Below are positions 55,642 through 64,000 of a stretch of DNA of 64,000 nt, in pieces. Both the position numbers and the translations under genes were made by a program. A model generated the notes under the pieces. The model had not been told where the DNA came from and did no database searches. It was given only the letters and a program-made list of their open reading frames with translations. Origin of the DNA: Mycobacterium sp. KBS0706 (GTDB taxonomy: Bacteria > Pseudomonadota > Alphaproteobacteria > DSM-16000 > Inquilinaceae); contig NZ_VCCH02000015.1 in NCBI RefSeq assembly GCF_005938675.2, positions 1-64,000 on the forward strand. Reading direction: 5' to 3'. How positions within the stretch are numbered: position 1 is the first letter of the stretch; each line of letters starts with the position of its first letter.

Positions 55642-56409
55642 TTGTCCTTCCCGATCGCCTGGCTCGACCTGCGCGAGCCCGCGGACCACGCAGCCCGGGA
55701 TCCCGGGCTGCGCAGCGCCGCTGCAGCTCTCGTCGAGGCCGGCGGGCTAATCGTCGACCTTGGGAGCGGCACCGGATCGACCGTCCGGGCGCTGCAGCCG
55801 CACCTCGCCCCCTCGGTCCGGTGGCGGCTGGTCGACCATGATGCGGCGGTGCTGCGCGAGGCCGGACGGAGGACGGCGGCCGAAACCGTCCTCTGCGACC
55901 TGTCCCGCGATCCACCGCCGATCGAGGGCGCCGCGCTGGTCACTGCGTCGGCGCTGCTGGATCTGGTGTCCGAGGAATGGATCGAACGCCTGGCGGATGC
56001 CCTGGAGGCCCGCCGAGCCCCGTTCTATGCCGCGCTCTCCTACGACGGATGCATGTCCTTCGATCCGGCGCATCCCGGCGACCGGGCGATGATCGCCGCC
56101 CTCAACGCGGACCAGCGGACCGACAAGGGGTTCGGTCCGGCGCTGGGTCCGGACGGGGCGAGCGTTCTGGCCGAAGCCTTACGGTCTCGGGGCTTCAGAG
56201 TCCGCGTCGAAGCGAGCCCGTGGCGCCTGGGCCCGGCCGACGGCGAGCTGGTCGCGGCGCTGCTGTCGGGGATCGCCGGGGTGGCTGCCGGGCCGGGCGG
56301 CATCGCGGAGGACGAGGTCGGAGACTGGCTGGCATTCCGGCAGGCCCGGGCGGCGGACGGGCGATGCCTGGTCGGGCATGTGGATCTGCTGGCGACCCCG
56401 GCCCCTTGA
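55642..56409 (+). CDS. Class I SAM-dependent methyltransferase-like protein
   Basis: 255 residues from a TTG start. Motif I reads LIVDLGSGTGSTVRAL (residues 36-51), then RLVDHDAAVL (Asp after beta 2) and ALVTASALLDLVSEEWIERL (beta 4 region), all features of the seven-strand methyltransferase fold. The substrate is unknown. It lies 22 bases after gnd and converges with the cytochrome b561 gene. Confidence 0.8.
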   Translation: MSFPIAWLDLREPADHAARDPGLRSAAAALVEAGGLIVDLGSGTGSTVRALQPHLAPSVRWRLVDHDAAVLREAGRRTAAETVLCDLSRDPPPIEGAALVTASALLDLVSEEWIERLADALEARRAPFYAALSYDGCMSFDPAHPGDRAMIAALNADQRTDKGFGPALGPDGASVLAEALRSRGFRVRVEASPWRLGPADGELVAALLSGIAGVAAGPGGIAEDEVGDWLAFRQARAADGRCLVGHVDLLATPAP

Positions 56410-56422
56410 CGCAGAGATCAGA

Positions 56423-57001
56423 TCACCCTTCGCGCACCTCGCCGGCAGGCAGGCGCGCCTTCGACGACAGCATGCGCCGCAGGATGCCGTCGCGGCGAAC
56501 CAGATGGTGGTACAGCGCGCCCGCGACATGCAGCACGACGACGGCGAGCAGGGCCCAGATCAGGCTCAGATGCACCGCCTTGGCCACCGCCGCGACCGGC
56601 TTGCTCACCGGCACGAAGTCCGCGAGGTTGACGAGATAGAACAGCGGCACCGGAAAGCCGCCCGTGGCCGTGTAGATGAAGCCGCTGACCGGCATGGCCA
56701 GGATCAGCAGGTACAGCAGCCCGTGCGTCAGGCGGGCCAGGCCGGCCTGCCAGGGCGGCAGGTCCGGCGGCAGCTCCGGCACCGGATTGGCCCAGCGCCA
56801 GGCCAGCCGGATGACCACCAGCGCGAACACCGTCAGCCCGGTCATCTTGTGGGTGTCGTAGAGAACGTTCTGCAGCAGGCCTGGCCCGACCCGGTTCATG
56901 GTGAGGCCGGCCGGAATCTGCACCAGCAGGATCAGGGCCGCGATCGTCCAATGCAGGGCGATGCTGACCCGCCCCCAACGCTCCGCCGTGTTGCGGTTCA
57001 T
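56423..57001 (-). CDS. Cytochrome b561-type membrane protein
   Basis: 192 residues with four membrane segments and histidines placed for two b hemes: SIALHWTIAALILLVQIPAG, THKMTGLTVFALVVIRL, RLTHGLLYLLILAMPVSGFI and HLSLIWALLAVVVLHVAGAL. It carries electrons from the quinone pool or to periplasmic acceptors. The start at 57001 (MNRNTAERWG) has AAGGGCGG upstream; a start 19 residues earlier is less likely. Confidence 0.9.
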   Translation of the reverse strand: MNRNTAERWGRVSIALHWTIAALILLVQIPAGLTMNRVGPGLLQNVLYDTHKMTGLTVFALVVIRLAWRWANPVPELPPDLPPWQAGLARLTHGLLYLLILAMPVSGFIYTATGGFPVPLFYLVNLADFVPVSKPVAAVAKAVHLSLIWALLAVVVLHVAGALYHHLVRRDGILRRMLSSKARLPAGEVREG

Positions 57002-57124
57002 AGCCGCCCTTTCGCCGCTTCGCCTGGGAAGATCTAGTACGGCGCGGGCGGTGTTCAAATGGCACGGGCGGTGCGGTGGATGGCCACGCCCCCCCGACCA
57101 AGTGCGAGGGGCGGAACTCGCCGC

Positions 57125-58144
57125 CTACAGGTCGTCCCGGATGCACGCTTTCGCATGGCCCGGCGCGACCTCGCGCAGCGGCGGCACCGCCGTGGCGCAG
57201 TCCGGGATCACGTGCGGGCAGCGGGTGCGGAAGACGCAGCCGCTGGGCGGGCTGATCGGGCTGGGGATGTCGCCCTGGAGCAGGATGCGGTCGCGCCGCA
57301 CCGTCGGGTCCGGCACCGGCGCGGCCGACAGCAGCGCCCTTGTGTAGGGGTGGCGCGGCGCGGTGTAGAGCGACCGGGCCGGCGCCGATTCCATGATCCG
57401 GCCGAGATACATCACGATCACGCGGTCGCAGAGGTATTCGACCACCGACAGATCATGGGCGATGAACAGCATGGTCAGGCCCAGGTCGCGCTGCAGGTCC
57501 TGGATCAGGTTGACCACCTGGGCCTGGATCGACACGTCGAGGGCCGAGACCGGCTCGTCCGCCACGATGAAGCTGGGCTCGACCGCCAAAGCCCGGGCGA
57601 TGCCGATGCGCTGGCGCTGGCCGCCGGAGAATTCGTGCGGGTAGCGGGTGATCGCGTCCGGCCGCAAGCCCACCCGGCGCAGCAGGTCGGCGATCCGCTC
57701 CGGCCGCTGGCGGCCGCGCGACAGGCCGTGGATGGTCAGGGCCTCGCCGACGATCTCGCCCACCGTCATCCGCGGGTTCAGGCTGGCATAGGGGTCCTGG
57801 AAGACGATCTGCATCTCGCGCCGATAGGCCTGGAAGGCCGGTTTCGGCAGCCCGAGGATGTCGGTGCCGGCGAAGCGCACGGCCCCGGCTGTCGGCTCGG
57901 TCAGGCGCAGCACCGACCGGCCGACCGTGGTCTTGCCGGAGCCGGATTCGCCGACCAGCCCGACCACTTCGCCGCGCCTCAATGAGAACGACACGTCCTC
58001 GACCGCCCGGACATGCTGGCCCTTCTTGCCGAACAGCCCGCCGCCGACCGGGAACCAGGTGCGCAGCCCGTCGACCTCGAGCAGCGTCTCGCCCGGCGCC
58101 GGCAGGGCGATGCTGCTGCGGCGGTCCTCCACAAGGGTGCTCAT
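57125..58144 (-). CDS. Oligopeptide/dipeptide-type ABC ATPase, DppF/OppF type
   Basis: 339 residues: Walker [10 protein letters not shown], the Q-loop in [19 protein letters not shown], signature [15 protein letters not shown], Walker [21 protein letters not shown], and the C-terminal OppD/F cysteines in [20 protein letters not shown], which in related proteins can bind an Fe-S cluster. The start at 58144 overlaps the upstream ATPase gene by four bases. The permeases are not in the window. Confidence 0.93.
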   Translation of the reverse strand: MSTLVEDRRSSIALPAPGETLLEVDGLRTWFPVGGGLFGKKGQHVRAVEDVSFSLRRGEVVGLVGESGSGKTTVGRSVLRLTEPTAGAVRFAGTDILGLPKPAFQAYRREMQIVFQDPYASLNPRMTVGEIVGEALTIHGLSRGRQRPERIADLLRRVGLRPDAITRYPHEFSGGQRQRIGIARALAVEPSFIVADEPVSALDVSIQAQVVNLIQDLQRDLGLTMLFIAHDLSVVEYLCDRVIVMYLGRIMESAPARSLYTAPRHPYTRALLSAAPVPDPTVRRDRILLQGDIPSPISPPSGCVFRTRCPHVIPDCATAVPPLREVAPGHAKACIRDDL

Positions 58145-59172
58145 GCCAGCTCGCTCCAGCGGATGCAGCGCGACATGTGCCCGCCGCCGGTGTCGGCCAG
58201 CGGTGGCACCGCGGCGGCGCAGGCGTCGATGGCGTGGCGGCAGCGCGGCGCGAAGGTGCAGCCGGGCGGCAGCTTGCGCGGGCTCGGCACGTTGCCGGGG
58301 ATCGCCTCCAGACGCCGGGACTCGCCGCGGTCCAAGGCCTCGTAGTCGGTGTGCGGCACGCTGTTGAGGAGGCCGATGGTGTAGGGGTGGCGCGGCGACT
58401 TGAAGATCTCGACCACGCCGGCCTCCTCCACCACCCGCCCGCCATACATCACGGCGACGCGGTCGGCCATCTCGGCCACCACGCCGAGATTGTGGGTGAT
58501 GAACAGGATCGACATGCCGATCTCGGCCTGCAGCCGGCGCATCAGGTCCAGGATCTGGGCCTGGATGGTGACGTCCAGCGCCGTGGTCGGCTCGTCGGCG
58601 ATCAGCAGCGCCGGGCGGCAGCACAGCGCCATGGCGATCATCACCCGCTGGCGCATGCCGCCGGACATCTGGTGCGGGTAGTCCTTGAGGCGCCGGCGGG
58701 CGGCGGGGATGCCGACCAGCTCCAGCATCTGCGCCGCGGTGTCCATCGCCGCGCGCCGGCCCAGGCCCTGGTGCAGCGCCACCGCCTCGGCGATCTGGTC
58801 GCCGACCGGATAGACCGGGTTCAGCGACGTCATCGGCTCCTGGAACACCATGGCGATGTCGTTGCCGCGGATGCGGCGCATCTCCGCCTCCGACAGCGTC
58901 GCCAGGTCGCGCTGGCGGCCCTGGCCATCGGTGAACAGCATCTCGCCGCCGGCGATGCGGCCGGGCGGGGTCTGGATCAGCCGCATCAGCGACAGGCTGG
59001 TGACGCTCTTGCCCGAGCCGGACTCGCCGACCAGCGCCAGGGTCTCGCCGCGGCGGATCTGGAAGGTCACCCCGTCGACCGAGCGGATCGGCCCGTCCTC
59101 GGTGTCGAACCAGGTCCGCAGCTCCCTGACCGACAGGATCGTGTCGGCGTCCGGCCCGGTCGCCGCCATCAT
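58141..59172 (-). CDS. Oligopeptide/dipeptide-type ABC ATPase, DppD/OppD type
   Basis: 343 residues: Walker A GESGSGKS (VTSLSLMRL follows), Q-loop [20 protein letters not shown], signature [17 protein letters not shown] (the D-type SGGMRQR), Walker [21 protein letters not shown], and the C-terminal [20 protein letters not shown] cysteines. It pairs with the F-type ATPase encoded next. Its start overlaps the end of cutC by four bases. Confidence 0.93.
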   Translation of the reverse strand: MMAATGPDADTILSVRELRTWFDTEDGPIRSVDGVTFQIRRGETLALVGESGSGKSVTSLSLMRLIQTPPGRIAGGEMLFTDGQGRQRDLATLSEAEMRRIRGNDIAMVFQEPMTSLNPVYPVGDQIAEAVALHQGLGRRAAMDTAAQMLELVGIPAARRRLKDYPHQMSGGMRQRVMIAMALCCRPALLIADEPTTALDVTIQAQILDLMRRLQAEIGMSILFITHNLGVVAEMADRVAVMYGGRVVEEAGVVEIFKSPRHPYTIGLLNSVPHTDYEALDRGESRRLEAIPGNVPSPRKLPPGCTFAPRCRHAIDACAAAVPPLADTGGGHMSRCIRWSELA

Positions 59173-59915
59173 GCGCGCGCGGCGCGGATGGTGGCGCGCA
59201 CCCGCTCCGGATCGGTCACGGTGTTGGTGTATTCGCGCTCCAGCTCGGTGCCGCCCATGCCGATCTCCGGGTTGCGGTAGACCATGCCGCTCGGCTCGCT
59301 GCGCGGCGCCGCGAAATGCAGCTCCACCAGGCCGGTGGCGCGCCGCACCTCGGCGATGTTGGCCTCGTCCAGGTCGCCGCAGCCCATGATGACGATGCGG
59401 TCGCCGGCCTGCTCGACCGCCCGTTTCAGGATCGCGAGGCCGGCCATGGCGTCCGGCCGCTGGCCCGAGGTCAGCACCCGGTCGACGCCGCTGCGGATCA
59501 GCGCCTCCAGCGCCTCCTCCGGGTCGCGGGTCATGTCGAAGGCACGGTGGCAGGTGACCTTCATCGGCCGCGCTGCGCGCACCAGCTGCGCCGTGCGGTC
59601 CTCGTCGATCCGGCCGTCCGCGGTCAGGCAGCCGATGACGATGCCGGGCACGCCGAGCTCACGCAGCGCCTTCACATCGGCCAGCATGCTGGCGAATTCG
59701 GTGTCGCTGTACAGGAAGTCGCCGCCGCGCGGCCGGATGATGACGTGGAACGGGATGCGGGCGCGGGCCTTGACCTCGAGGATGGTGCCGATGCTGGGGG
59801 TCAACCCGCCCTCGATCAGGCTGGCGCAGAGCTCGACCCGGTCGGCCCCGCCCTCCTGGGCCGCCAGGAACCCGTCCAGGCCTTCGACGCAGATCTCGAT
59901 CAGGGGGGTGGTCAT
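59169..59915 (-). CDS. cutC: CutC-family protein
   Basis: 248 residues with the CutC TIM-barrel features: [20 protein letters not shown] and [19 protein letters not shown], then [16 protein letters not shown] and [19 protein letters not shown]. CutC was named for copper homeostasis but its catalytic role is not settled; in transport operons it may process a metabolite. It is coupled to dppD and separated from the M81 gene by a palindromic repeat. Confidence 0.93.
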   Translation of the reverse strand: MTTPLIEICVEGLDGFLAAQEGGADRVELCASLIEGGLTPSIGTILEVKARARIPFHVIIRPRGGDFLYSDTEFASMLADVKALRELGVPGIVIGCLTADGRIDEDRTAQLVRAARPMKVTCHRAFDMTRDPEEALEALIRSGVDRVLTSGQRPDAMAGLAILKRAVEQAGDRIVIMGCGDLDEANIAEVRRATGLVELHFAAPRSEPSGMVYRNPEIGMGGTELEREYTNTVTDPERVRATIRAARA

Positions 59916-59967
59916 GGACGGGTCTTTCGCTGCGCTGGGAGTTCCTGGCGGGACGATGATCTTGCGC

Positions 59968-60100
59968 TGCCTCTCCCGCTTGCGGGAGAGGTCGGGCTCG
60001 CGAAGCGAGACCGGGTGAGGGGGTTTTGTCGAGGCCGGTGCCAGCCCTCACCCGGACGTCCTGGCGGACGTCCGACCTCTCCCGCCAGGCGGGAGAGGCA
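59968..60100. repeat. Inverted-repeat element between cutC and the M81 gene
   Basis: TGCCTCTCCCGC with GCGGGAGAGG follows at 59968-59994, and the inverse arm is at about 60072-60100. Each arm is followed inward by GGGTGAGGG or its inverse. The unit is 133 bases and carries no ORF. Both arms and their inner parts match the element at 35646-35856, so they are one family. It interrupts an otherwise tightly packed minus-strand gene set. Confidence 0.7.
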
Positions 60101-60141
60101 ATCGGAGCAAGCCGGGGTCGACGGTGCGGTCGGTGACAGCA

Positions 60142-61602
60142 TCATCGCCCCAAGACCTTGAGCGACCGGGCGGACCAGGCGGGGCGGGGCCGCCAGTCGA
60201 AGCCGCGGTCGAAGGGGAAGGTCGGGCGGGTGGTGCGGTGGCGCGGCAGGTGCTCGACATCCTGGTCGACCACGCCGGGCGACAGCGCCATCAGGTTCGG
60301 GTTGGCGATCGGCGCCAGCTCCGGCGACAGGTAGCCGGACTTGACCACCAGGATCGCCACCTCGGCCGGATGCACGCCCAGCCGGGTGAAGTCCGAAATG
60401 TTGTGGAACGGCCGGCGCCGGGCGGTCACCACCACGCGGATGCCGCCGATGCGGACCAGCGCCTGACGGTCGGCGACATCGGCGCCGGGGTCGAGGACCA
60501 GCACCTCGGCCTCTGCCTCCACCGGCGCGCTGCCCTTCGTGTCGAGGCTCGCGCCGATGCAGAGGCGCAGCCGGGCGCCGGTGCCGGCGGCGAAGCAGGC
60601 CTCGGTGGCCGGGCGGTCGGCGATGCCGGCGATCAGCACGTCCTGCGCATCGCGGGCCAGCAGCGCCTGCAGCAGGTCGGCGCGGTCGCCGACGCCGCCG
60701 CCGGTCGGGTTGTCACCGGAATCGGCCAGGATCACCGGCTTGGTCGCCGAGCCGACGGCCCAGTCCACACATTCTTCGACGGTGCCGGTGCGGCTGCCGA
60801 AGACGAAATCGTCGCGCGCATCCCAATAGGCCCGGGCCAGCCGCGTGCCCTCGCGCTCCATCGCCGCCGGGTCGGTGCCGGTCATGATGATCGCGGCGGT
60901 CGACCGCGGCTCGTCGGCCCAGACATAGCCGACCATCATCGAGGCATCGAGGATGCCGTCGACGGCGTCGACCGCCGGCAGCTGCGCGTAGAGCGACTTC
61001 GCCGGCTCGTCCACCGTGCTGGTGCGCTCGCCCGGCCACAGCACAGGCACCGGCACCCACAGCAGCAGCGGCGTCACGCCCTCGGTCAGGCGGCGCATCA
61101 GCAGGCTGACGGCGCGGCGCTTGGTCTCCTCCACATCGATATGCGGCGCGGTGCGGTAGGTCGAGAACATGTCGAGCGCGTCGATGATGCGCTGGCTGAC
61201 ATTGCCGTGCAGGTCGTAGCTGGCGGTGATCGGGCAGTCCGATCCGACCGCGGCGCGGGCGGCGGTGATCCAGTCGCCCTCCGCATCCTCCATGCCCTCG
61301 ACATTCATGGCGCCGTGCATGGCGAGGTACAGGCCGTCGATCGGGCTGAGAGCTTTCAGCCGATCGAGGAACTCTGCCTTGAACGCCTCATAGGTGGCGC
61401 GGGCGACCGGGCCGCCGGGGATGGCGCGGGCGTGCAGCGTCGGCAGGAACGCGGCGTCGTAGTCGCGCAGCATGGCGAAGGACGGGTCGGCGAGGAGGGC
61501 GTCGCCGCGCAGCACCCGGAAATCCGCCTCGGTCGCCAGGACCGGGCTGTAGGTGCTGCATTCGGTGTGGATGCCGCCGACGGCGATGCGGGGGGATGCC
61601 AT
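60142..61602 (-). CDS. M81-family (MlrC-like) metallopeptidase
   Basis: 486 residues of the M81 family, whose named member MlrC degrades linearised microcystin; most relatives have unknown substrates. The N-terminal domain begins RIAVGGIHTECSTYSP and includes LYLAMHGAMNVEGMEDAEGD and ASYDLHGNVSQRIID, with metal-binding His/Asp/Glu, and the C-terminal domain begins KPVILADSGDNPTGGGVGDR. It sits in a transport locus with a ROK regulator, CutC and Dpp-type ATPases, so it may cleave or hydrolyse the imported compound. Confidence 0.9.
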   Translation of the reverse strand: MASPRIAVGGIHTECSTYSPVLATEADFRVLRGDALLADPSFAMLRDYDAAFLPTLHARAIPGGPVARATYEAFKAEFLDRLKALSPIDGLYLAMHGAMNVEGMEDAEGDWITAARAAVGSDCPITASYDLHGNVSQRIIDALDMFSTYRTAPHIDVEETKRRAVSLLMRRLTEGVTPLLLWVPVPVLWPGERTSTVDEPAKSLYAQLPAVDAVDGILDASMMVGYVWADEPRSTAAIIMTGTDPAAMEREGTRLARAYWDARDDFVFGSRTGTVEECVDWAVGSATKPVILADSGDNPTGGGVGDRADLLQALLARDAQDVLIAGIADRPATEACFAAGTGARLRLCIGASLDTKGSAPVEAEAEVLVLDPGADVADRQALVRIGGIRVVVTARRRPFHNISDFTRLGVHPAEVAILVVKSGYLSPELAPIANPNLMALSPGVVDQDVEHLPRHRTTRPTFPFDRGFDWRPRPAWSARSLKVLGR

Positions 61603-61606
61603 GTCT

Positions 61607-62743
61607 TCAGCCTTCTTCGGCGCGGGTCAAGAAGCGGTGGGCGGCGATGCTGGCGGCGCCGCGGGCCCACAAAGCGCGGGTCGCGTGGTGGAAGCGGATG
61701 GTGGTCGACGCGGCGAGGCGCGGCAGGACATTGGCCTCGATCGCCTGCTGGGTGACGGTGCGGAACAGCGGCCCCATCGCGCCCTCGACATCGACGATCA
61801 GCACGAATTCCGGGTCGTTGACCTGGATCACATGGGCGATGGCCAGGCCCAGCGCGCCGCCGGCCCGGTGCAGGATGCCGATCGCCTCGGCATGCCCTTG
61901 GGCCGCCAGCGCCTCGACCTCCGCCGTAGTCGATGCCGTGAGCCCCAGGGCCCGCGCCTGGGCCAGGATCGCCTGGCGCGGGGCGACGGTGTCGAGGCAG
62001 CCGCGCTTGCCGCAGCGGCAGGGCAGCCCGCCCGGCTCGATCGTGCAATGCGCGATCTCGCCGGCGCCGCCGCCATGGCCGCGGTAGAGCGTGCCGTCGA
62101 CATAATGGGCGCAGCCGATGCTGTCGCCGAAGGTGACGGTGGTGAAGGTGCGGTAGTCGCGCGCCAGCCCGTACAGCCGCTCGCCGGTGGCGACGGCGTT
62201 GGCGTCGTTCTCCAGGAAGGTCGGCACGCCGGTCGCCTGCTCCACCACCGCCGCCACCGGCAGGTCGATCCAGCCGAGATTGGCGGAGTGCAGGCAGCGG
62301 TCCTGGTCGTGGTTGACCAGGCCGGACAGGGCGACACCGATGCCGCGCAGCCGGTCGGCCGGGATGCCGGCCTCGCCCAGGAGATGCGGGATCGATTCGC
62401 GGATGGTGCCGGCGATCGCCTGGGGGTTGTTCGACCAGGGGGCCGTGCGCTGGCCCAGCACCGCGCCGTGGAAGTCGGTCAGCACCAGCGTCACCGGCTC
62501 CTCCACGATCGAGGCGCCGATGAAGTAGCCATGGGCCGGGTTCAGCCGCAGCAGGATCGACGGCCGGCCCTGGCGCGACGGCGCCGTCTCGCTCTCCTCC
62601 AGCGCGCCGTCCTGGATCAGCTCGCGGCTCAGCCCCGTGATCGCCGCCTTGCTGAGCCCGGTGCGGAGCGCGAGCTCGGACCGGCTGAGCGGCCCGTGGT
62701 CGGCCACGGCCTCGAGCAAGGAGCGTTTCGACGGGTTGGCCAT
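61607..62743 (-). CDS. ROK-family transcriptional regulator
   Basis: 378 residues. An N-terminal winged helix (LSRSELALRTGLSKAAITGL) is followed by a ROK domain: GIGVALSGLVNHDQDR, ENDANAVATGERLYG, GAGEIAHCTIEP and the zinc motif CRCGKRGCLD. It resembles XylR/NagC-type regulators that sense sugars. The divergent position with the substrate-binding protein across a 127-base promoter region and its location at the head of the M81-cutC-dpp gene set make it the likely local regulator. Confidence 0.93.
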   Translation of the reverse strand: MANPSKRSLLEAVADHGPLSRSELALRTGLSKAAITGLSRELIQDGALEESETAPSRQGRPSILLRLNPAHGYFIGASIVEEPVTLVLTDFHGAVLGQRTAPWSNNPQAIAGTIRESIPHLLGEAGIPADRLRGIGVALSGLVNHDQDRCLHSANLGWIDLPVAAVVEQATGVPTFLENDANAVATGERLYGLARDYRTFTTVTFGDSIGCAHYVDGTLYRGHGGGAGEIAHCTIEPGGLPCRCGKRGCLDTVAPRQAILAQARALGLTASTTAEVEALAAQGHAEAIGILHRAGGALGLAIAHVIQVNDPEFVLIVDVEGAMGPLFRTVTQQAIEANVLPRLAASTTIRFHHATRALWARGAASIAAHRFLTRAEEG

Positions 62744-62769
62744 CTGCCTCGGCGTCCGGTGGGTTCGAC

Positions 62770-62799
62770 TTGACAGTTAGTTTAGAAATTGAATTTAAT
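62770..62799 (+). promoter_or_regulatory. Promoter of the substrate-binding protein gene
   Basis: TTGACA (62770-62775) and TTTAAT (62794-62799) are separated by 18 bases, a good sigma-70-type pair about 72 bases before the ATG at 62871. The region is A+T-rich (TTTAGAAATTGAATTTAA) and could also hold an operator for the divergently encoded ROK protein. Confidence 0.6.
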
Positions 62800-62870
62800 C
62801 AAGCCGAAGGCTTCATCAATCTAACAAAGTCGGCGGAACCCCGGACCGATTCAACCAACGGGAGACGGAC

Positions 62871-64000
62871 ATGACCTTTGTGATCGACCGGCGCGGCGCG
62901 CTGGCCCTGGGCGGGTCGCTGGGACTGGCGGCGCTGCTGCGCGGCCATGGCGCCTTCGCCGCCGATGCCTCGCAGATCGTGATCCTGCAGAGCGAGGCGC
63001 CGCGCAGCATGGACCCGGCGGACCAGACCGCGACCTACACCTCGGCGATCCTGGAGCCGATGTATGAGGGCCTGACCGGCTACAACGACAAGATGGAGCT
63101 GGTGCCCGTCCTGGCCACCAAATGGGAGGGCGACGCCACCGGCACCAACTGGACCTTCACGCTGCGCCAGGGCGTCAAGTTCCATGACGGCGAGCCCTGC
63201 AACGCCGACGCCGTGATCGCCAGCTTCGCCCGGCACATGGACGAGAAGCGCGGCCTAACCGCCAGCGGCCGCTTCCGCGCCATCCTGGCCGAGGTCAAGG
63301 CCACCGACGCCGATACCATCCGCTTCACCCTGAAGCGCCCCTACCCCGCCTTCCTGAAGCTGATGGCGGTGGCCTCCGCCTCGATCGTCAGCCCCAAGGC
63401 CGACAAGGCCGGCACGCTGGGCCGTGCCGCGGTCGGCACCGGCCCCTACAAGCTGGCCGAGTACAAGTCCGGCGAATACGTGCTGTCGGAGGCCAATGCC
63501 GACTATTGGGGCGACAAGGCCCCGACCAAGACCCTGAAGTGGATCTGGACCCAGGAGGCGGCGGTCATGAACATGGCCGTGCAGACGGGCGACGCCGACA
63601 TCGTCGTGCCGCTGCCGCCGGTGTTCGCCGCGCCGATCAAGGCGAATTCCGAGCTGAGCCTGATCCAGGGCAACCCGACCTCGGTGTTCTGGGTGGCGCT
63701 GAACTGCAAGCTGGCGCCGCTGGACGATGTCCGCGTCCGCCAGGCGCTGAACCTGGCCACCGACCGGGCCGGGCTGGTCAGCAACCTGCTCTACGGCTTC
63801 GGCCTGCCGGCGACCTCGCCGCTGTCGCCCGCCGTGTTCGGCTACGACCCGACGGTCGAGGGCTATGGCCTGGACGTGGCCAAGGCCAAGGCCCTGCTGG
63901 CCGAGGCCGGGCATGCCGACGGCATCACCATCAATGTCGCGGTGCAGGAGCCGGAGGCGAACATCGCCGAGATCCTGCAGGGCATGTGGGCCCAGGCCGG
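62871..64000 (+). CDS. Oligopeptide-type ABC substrate-binding protein (SBP_bac_5), truncated at window end
   Basis: At least 376 residues in frame to the window edge, with no stop. A Tat-like signal (IDRRGALALGGSLGLAALL, cleavage after AFA) precedes a DppA/OppA-type fold: ILQSEAPRSMDPADQTATYT, YEGLTGYNDKMELVPVLATK and TFTLRQGVKFHDGEPCNADA are the family signatures. GGGAGACGGAC lies just before the ATG. The ATPases are on the other strand to the left, and the permeases are presumably to the right, outside the window. Confidence 0.93.
   Translation, partial: MTFVIDRRGALALGGSLGLAALLRGHGAFAADASQIVILQSEAPRSMDPADQTATYTSAILEPMYEGLTGYNDKMELVPVLATKWEGDATGTNWTFTLRQGVKFHDGEPCNADAVIASFARHMDEKRGLTASGRFRAILAEVKATDADTIRFTLKRPYPAFLKLMAVASASIVSPKADKAGTLGRAAVGTGPYKLAEYKSGEYVLSEANADYWGDKAPTKTLKWIWTQEAAVMNMAVQTGDADIVVPLPPVFAAPIKANSELSLIQGNPTSVFWVALNCKLAPLDDVRVRQALNLATDRAGLVSNLLYGFGLPATSPLSPAVFGYDPTVEGYGLDVAKAKALLAEAGHADGITINVAVQEPEANIAEILQGMWAQA

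Overview
The window is a high-G+C chromosomal segment of an alphaproteobacterium. The evidence is an almost complete alphaproteobacterial-type division and cell-wall (dcw) cluster, a class A RNase P RNA gene directly upstream of mraZ, a MurE with the DNPR motif of meso-diaminopimelate ligases, and many ABC-transporter and accessory-enzyme genes with G+C near 70%. It looks most like the Rhodospirillales (Azospirillum/Inquilinus type), but no 16S rRNA gene is present, so the genus is a guess.

Layout. (1) 1-6.9 kb: the end of an unidentified plus-strand gene, then two overlapping minus-strand genes of visibly lower G+C. The first encodes a 1529-residue protein with a PD-(D/E)xK-like nuclease signature at the N terminus, a long helical-repeat middle and a PIN-like nuclease signature near the C terminus. 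The second encodes a 639-residue protein I do not recognise. This is the best candidate for an undescribed conflict or defence system. (2) 6.9-27.4 kb, minus strand: rnpB, an 8-fold phased MraZ operator, then mraZ-rsmH-ftsL-ftsI-ftsI-murE-murF-mraY-murD-ftsW-murG-murC-ddl-ftsQ-ftsA-ftsZ, closed by a strong terminator. Unusual points are a tandem duplication of ftsI and the absence of murB between murC and ddl. (3) 27.4-44.6 kb: mixed single genes and small operons: a GNAT acetyltransferase, a PPOX-fold flavoprotein, two VOC proteins, a MocR-type regulator preceded by an orphan antitoxin-like gene, uup with eamA and a TIGR01244 phosphatase, a FecBCD-type transporter co-transcribed with a TrmO/TsaA-like gene, a LysR/quinone-reductase pair, a WYL regulator, an amidase and a class II aldolase. 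(4) 44.6-52.1 kb: an organosulfur acquisition locus (two substrate-binding proteins, permease, ATPase, acyl-CoA-dehydrogenase-like and luciferase-like monooxygenases, flavin reductase). (5) 52.2-57.0 kb: SDR, a 50-residue ORF, esterase, gnd, methyltransferase, cytochrome b561. (6) 57.1-64 kb: a ROK regulator, an M81/MlrC-like protein, CutC and two oligopeptide-type ABC ATPases on the minus strand, divergent from a substrate-binding protein that runs off the window.

How the parts work together. The dcw genes mostly overlap by four bases (ATGA/GTGA) and so probably form one translationally coupled operon under MraZ control that makes lipid II and the divisome. In the sulfur locus the transporter imports a sulfonate- or sulfone-like compound and the flavin reductase feeds reduced flavin to the two monooxygenases. 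The last cluster is an inducible uptake and processing system probably controlled by the ROK protein. Several intergenic regions hold long palindromic, MITE-like repeats, three of which share the terminus TTGCCTCTCCCG.
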